DNA of 7,406 bases from Acidobacteriota bacterium. GTDB lineage: Bacteria; Acidobacteriota; Terriglobia; Terriglobales; Acidobacteriaceae. This document shows positions 6,056 through 7,406 of the stretch, one piece after another. The position numbers and the translations under genes were made by a program. The stretch covers positions 1 through 7,406 of the forward strand of contig JAJZCX010000065.1 of NCBI GenBank assembly GCA_021851625.1. The letters are read 5' to 3'. The notes beneath the pieces are model-generated. The model was not told the DNA's origin. It did not search any database and saw nothing but the letters and a program-made list of their open reading frames with translations. Each line of letters begins with the position of its first letter. Within the stretch, counting starts at the first letter, position 1.

Positions 6056-7406
6056 TTACTGCCCTGCTGGTATAGGCACAAATACGAACGTGCCAAACAA
6101 GTTGTCTTGGTATGCAATGAATTGAGTTGGGCCCGAGTAGCCTGACCCATCGGGCGGTCCAGTGACAATTAGTGCATCATTGAGCGTTGTCGTGGTGGTA
6201 ATTGTGTCCAGTCTAGAATTCGTCCACGTCAACGTGTCGCTTTCGTTGAGTACGGTAGTTACCCCAATTCCAAAGATGTGGCCGCCAAAGGATTCTTCTA
6301 GCCCAAACGCTTGTTTGATTATGTTTTTGCTACCATTAGCTACGGCCTGCGTGTTGATCTGCTGTAAGTCATAGCTGGTTGCTAGGGAACCATCTGTGTA
6401 GGGAATTGGATTCGGAGGGGAGGGATCTATTGTGTATCTTCCGTCCGGTGTTGTTTCTGGATTTCCAGCGAATCCCGTATAACGCGTGTTCGGACAATCC
6501 ACCGGACTTTCAGCCAAAGGGTCATCGGTTAGTATCTGACAGATGTCACTGAACGTTAGGTTCGGCATTTCTCCGTTGGGCCACGTTTGTCCCGATACCC
6601 AGGCGCGGGCAAGCGTTCCATAAGAAACATAAGAGCCAGTAATCGGTGCACCGTATGCCCAAGTCAGTTCGCTGGGGCATGAAAAGTGTCCATTGAGGCA
6701 TCCCACTTGTACAGGAAAAACGTCTGGCCCATTAGTGCCGGCCGGATCACTTGGATCGAAGCCATATCCGTTCCATTTGATTGCAGCCGGCCCATTACTG
6801 ACTGCTGGGGTGTATGAGAGTAGTATTTCCGGGTTCAGCCAAAGCCAGATGTAGTCATAATCATTATTCACCGGAGACATGGTTGGAGTTCCCGGAGTCT
6901 GGTAAGAAACCGTTGTCGATTTGGTTAAAGTAGTTGTTGTTGCACTGTTTGATTCCTGCGTGTAATCAGTGGATGATGTAGCTGTCACTCCTGCGCTTCC
7001 ATCCACACCTGCAGTCCATCCTTGAATTTGACTATTAACAGAGATACTAAATCCAACATCGTTGGAGAATGAACTGGAAATATCCGTTGTATTTCCAACC
7101 GAGATCGTGTTGCCGTATTGTACGTAGCTGGATGATCCTGGCGGCGCGTATGTCACACCGACCACGACGTATTTAGGATTGACAAATCCCTGGTAAGGTT
7201 GCGGGCAACTTATATAGGCCTGACCGCCAGAGTCGAACTGGTCGGCGGAGAAGGTGAGCGTACAGTTTCCAACCGGAGTGGAGACGCTGTTGGAGTTGCC
7301 ATTGGTGCTGCCATTGCCGTTGGAGTCCCAGCCGCCCACGATGCCGCAGCCCGCGTCGCTGAGATAGGTAATGCCAAAATTGGCAGAGGAGACTGTGCCG
7401 TTCGTG
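6056..7406 (-). CDS. Large beta-rich Ser/Thr-rich exported protein, 5' end outside the window
   Basis: This is partial: the frame stays open to the right edge (last full codon 7403-7405), giving at least 449 residues. The upstream residues (for example SSANFGITYLSDAGCGIVGG) look coding, so the in-frame GTG at 7339 is an internal codon, not the start. Any signal peptide lies outside. An Asn/Ser/Gly-rich linker (about 27-43) is followed by a domain with alternating polar and hydrophobic Ser/Thr-rich strands at about 97-172. Then come YIWLWLNP (185-192), a Cys-containing middle part (Cys at 236, 243, 289 and 304 among others) and a second alternating stretch at about 371-416 (TTTTTLNDALIV). I do not know the family. 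The strand pattern resembles amphipathic hairpins of beta-barrel pore formers, but that is speculation; a secreted adhesin-like or structural protein is equally possible. It is the first visible gene of the leftward exported-protein block and lies 131 bases before the next start. Confidence 0.8.
   Translation of the reverse strand, partial: TNGTVSSANFGITYLSDAGCGIVGGWDSNGNGSTNGNSNSVSTPVGNCTLTFSADQFDSGGQAYISCPQPYQGFVNPKYVVVGVTYAPPGSSSYVQYGNTISVGNTTDISSSFSNDVGFSISVNSQIQGWTAGVDGSAGVTATSSTDYTQESNSATTTTLTKSTTVSYQTPGTPTMSPVNNDYDYIWLWLNPEILLSYTPAVSNGPAAIKWNGYGFDPSDPAGTNGPDVFPVQVGCLNGHFSCPSELTWAYGAPITGSYVSYGTLARAWVSGQTWPNGEMPNLTFSDICQILTDDPLAESPVDCPNTRYTGFAGNPETTPDGRYTIDPSPPNPIPYTDGSLATSYDLQQINTQAVANGSKNIIKQAFGLEESFGGHIFGIGVTTVLNESDTLTWTNSRLDTITTTTTLNDALIVTGPPDGSGYSGPTQFIAYQDNLFGTFVFVPIPAGQ

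Noticed and set aside
7337..7339. GTG as the start of the right-hand gene
   Set aside because: The frame continues open and coding-like to the window edge, with no ribosome site before the GTG, so the gene is cut by the edge.
1..7406. tRNA, rRNA, CRISPR array, insertion sequence or attachment site
   Set aside because: I read both strands for clover-leaf ends, spaced direct repeats, transposase-like frames and terminal inverted repeats and saw none that I could support.

Overview
The window looks like chromosomal DNA from a Gram-negative, fairly GC-rich soil-type bacterium, most likely an acidobacterium of the Terriglobus/Granulicella/Edaphobacter kind. This rests on the family make-up: a lipoprotein with an Ig-like domain, a lipoprotein resembling the DUF4382 and DUF5666 families, and large Ser/Thr/Asn-rich secreted proteins, next to a standard purE-purK pair. 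No rRNA, tRNA, transposase, integrase or CRISPR array is visible, so the assignment is an inference.

Left part (1-1271, + strand): three small overlapping genes. They encode a permuted papain-like (YiiX/NlpC-P60 superfamily) cysteine hydrolase of the type found in phages, an 82-residue membrane protein with a holin-like layout, and a 136-residue protein of unknown function. The genes overlap by 4 and 11 bases and end at a strong intrinsic terminator. This resembles a phage lysis or accessory cassette, but no other phage gene is in view.

Middle (1272-3129, + strand): purE and purK, overlapping by 4 bases (GTGA). Together they convert AIR to CAIR in de novo purine synthesis: PurK makes N5-CAIR from AIR, ATP and bicarbonate, and PurE rearranges it to CAIR. 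A perfect TATAAT lies 6 bases before the purE ATG and no Shine-Dalgarno sequence is present, so the purEK mRNA is probably leaderless.

Right part (3161-7406, - strand): three genes for exported proteins, read leftward from the right edge toward purK. In transcription order they are a large beta-rich Ser/Thr-rich protein (5' end outside the window), a lipoprotein with one DUF4382-like and two DUF5666-like regions, and a lipoprotein with one Ig-like domain followed by a domain I do not recognise. A perfect 16-bp hairpin lies between the first two. The last two are only 13 bases apart. Sampled stretches of this block have far lower G+C than purEK (25-29 against 41-44 per 60 bases), which suggests a different history or weaker codon selection. 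The block meets purK tail to tail with 31 bases between stop codons and no clear terminator.

The most interesting material is the phage-like cassette, the leaderless purE start, and the envelope-protein block with its internal hairpin and possible beta-hairpin (pore-like) segments.
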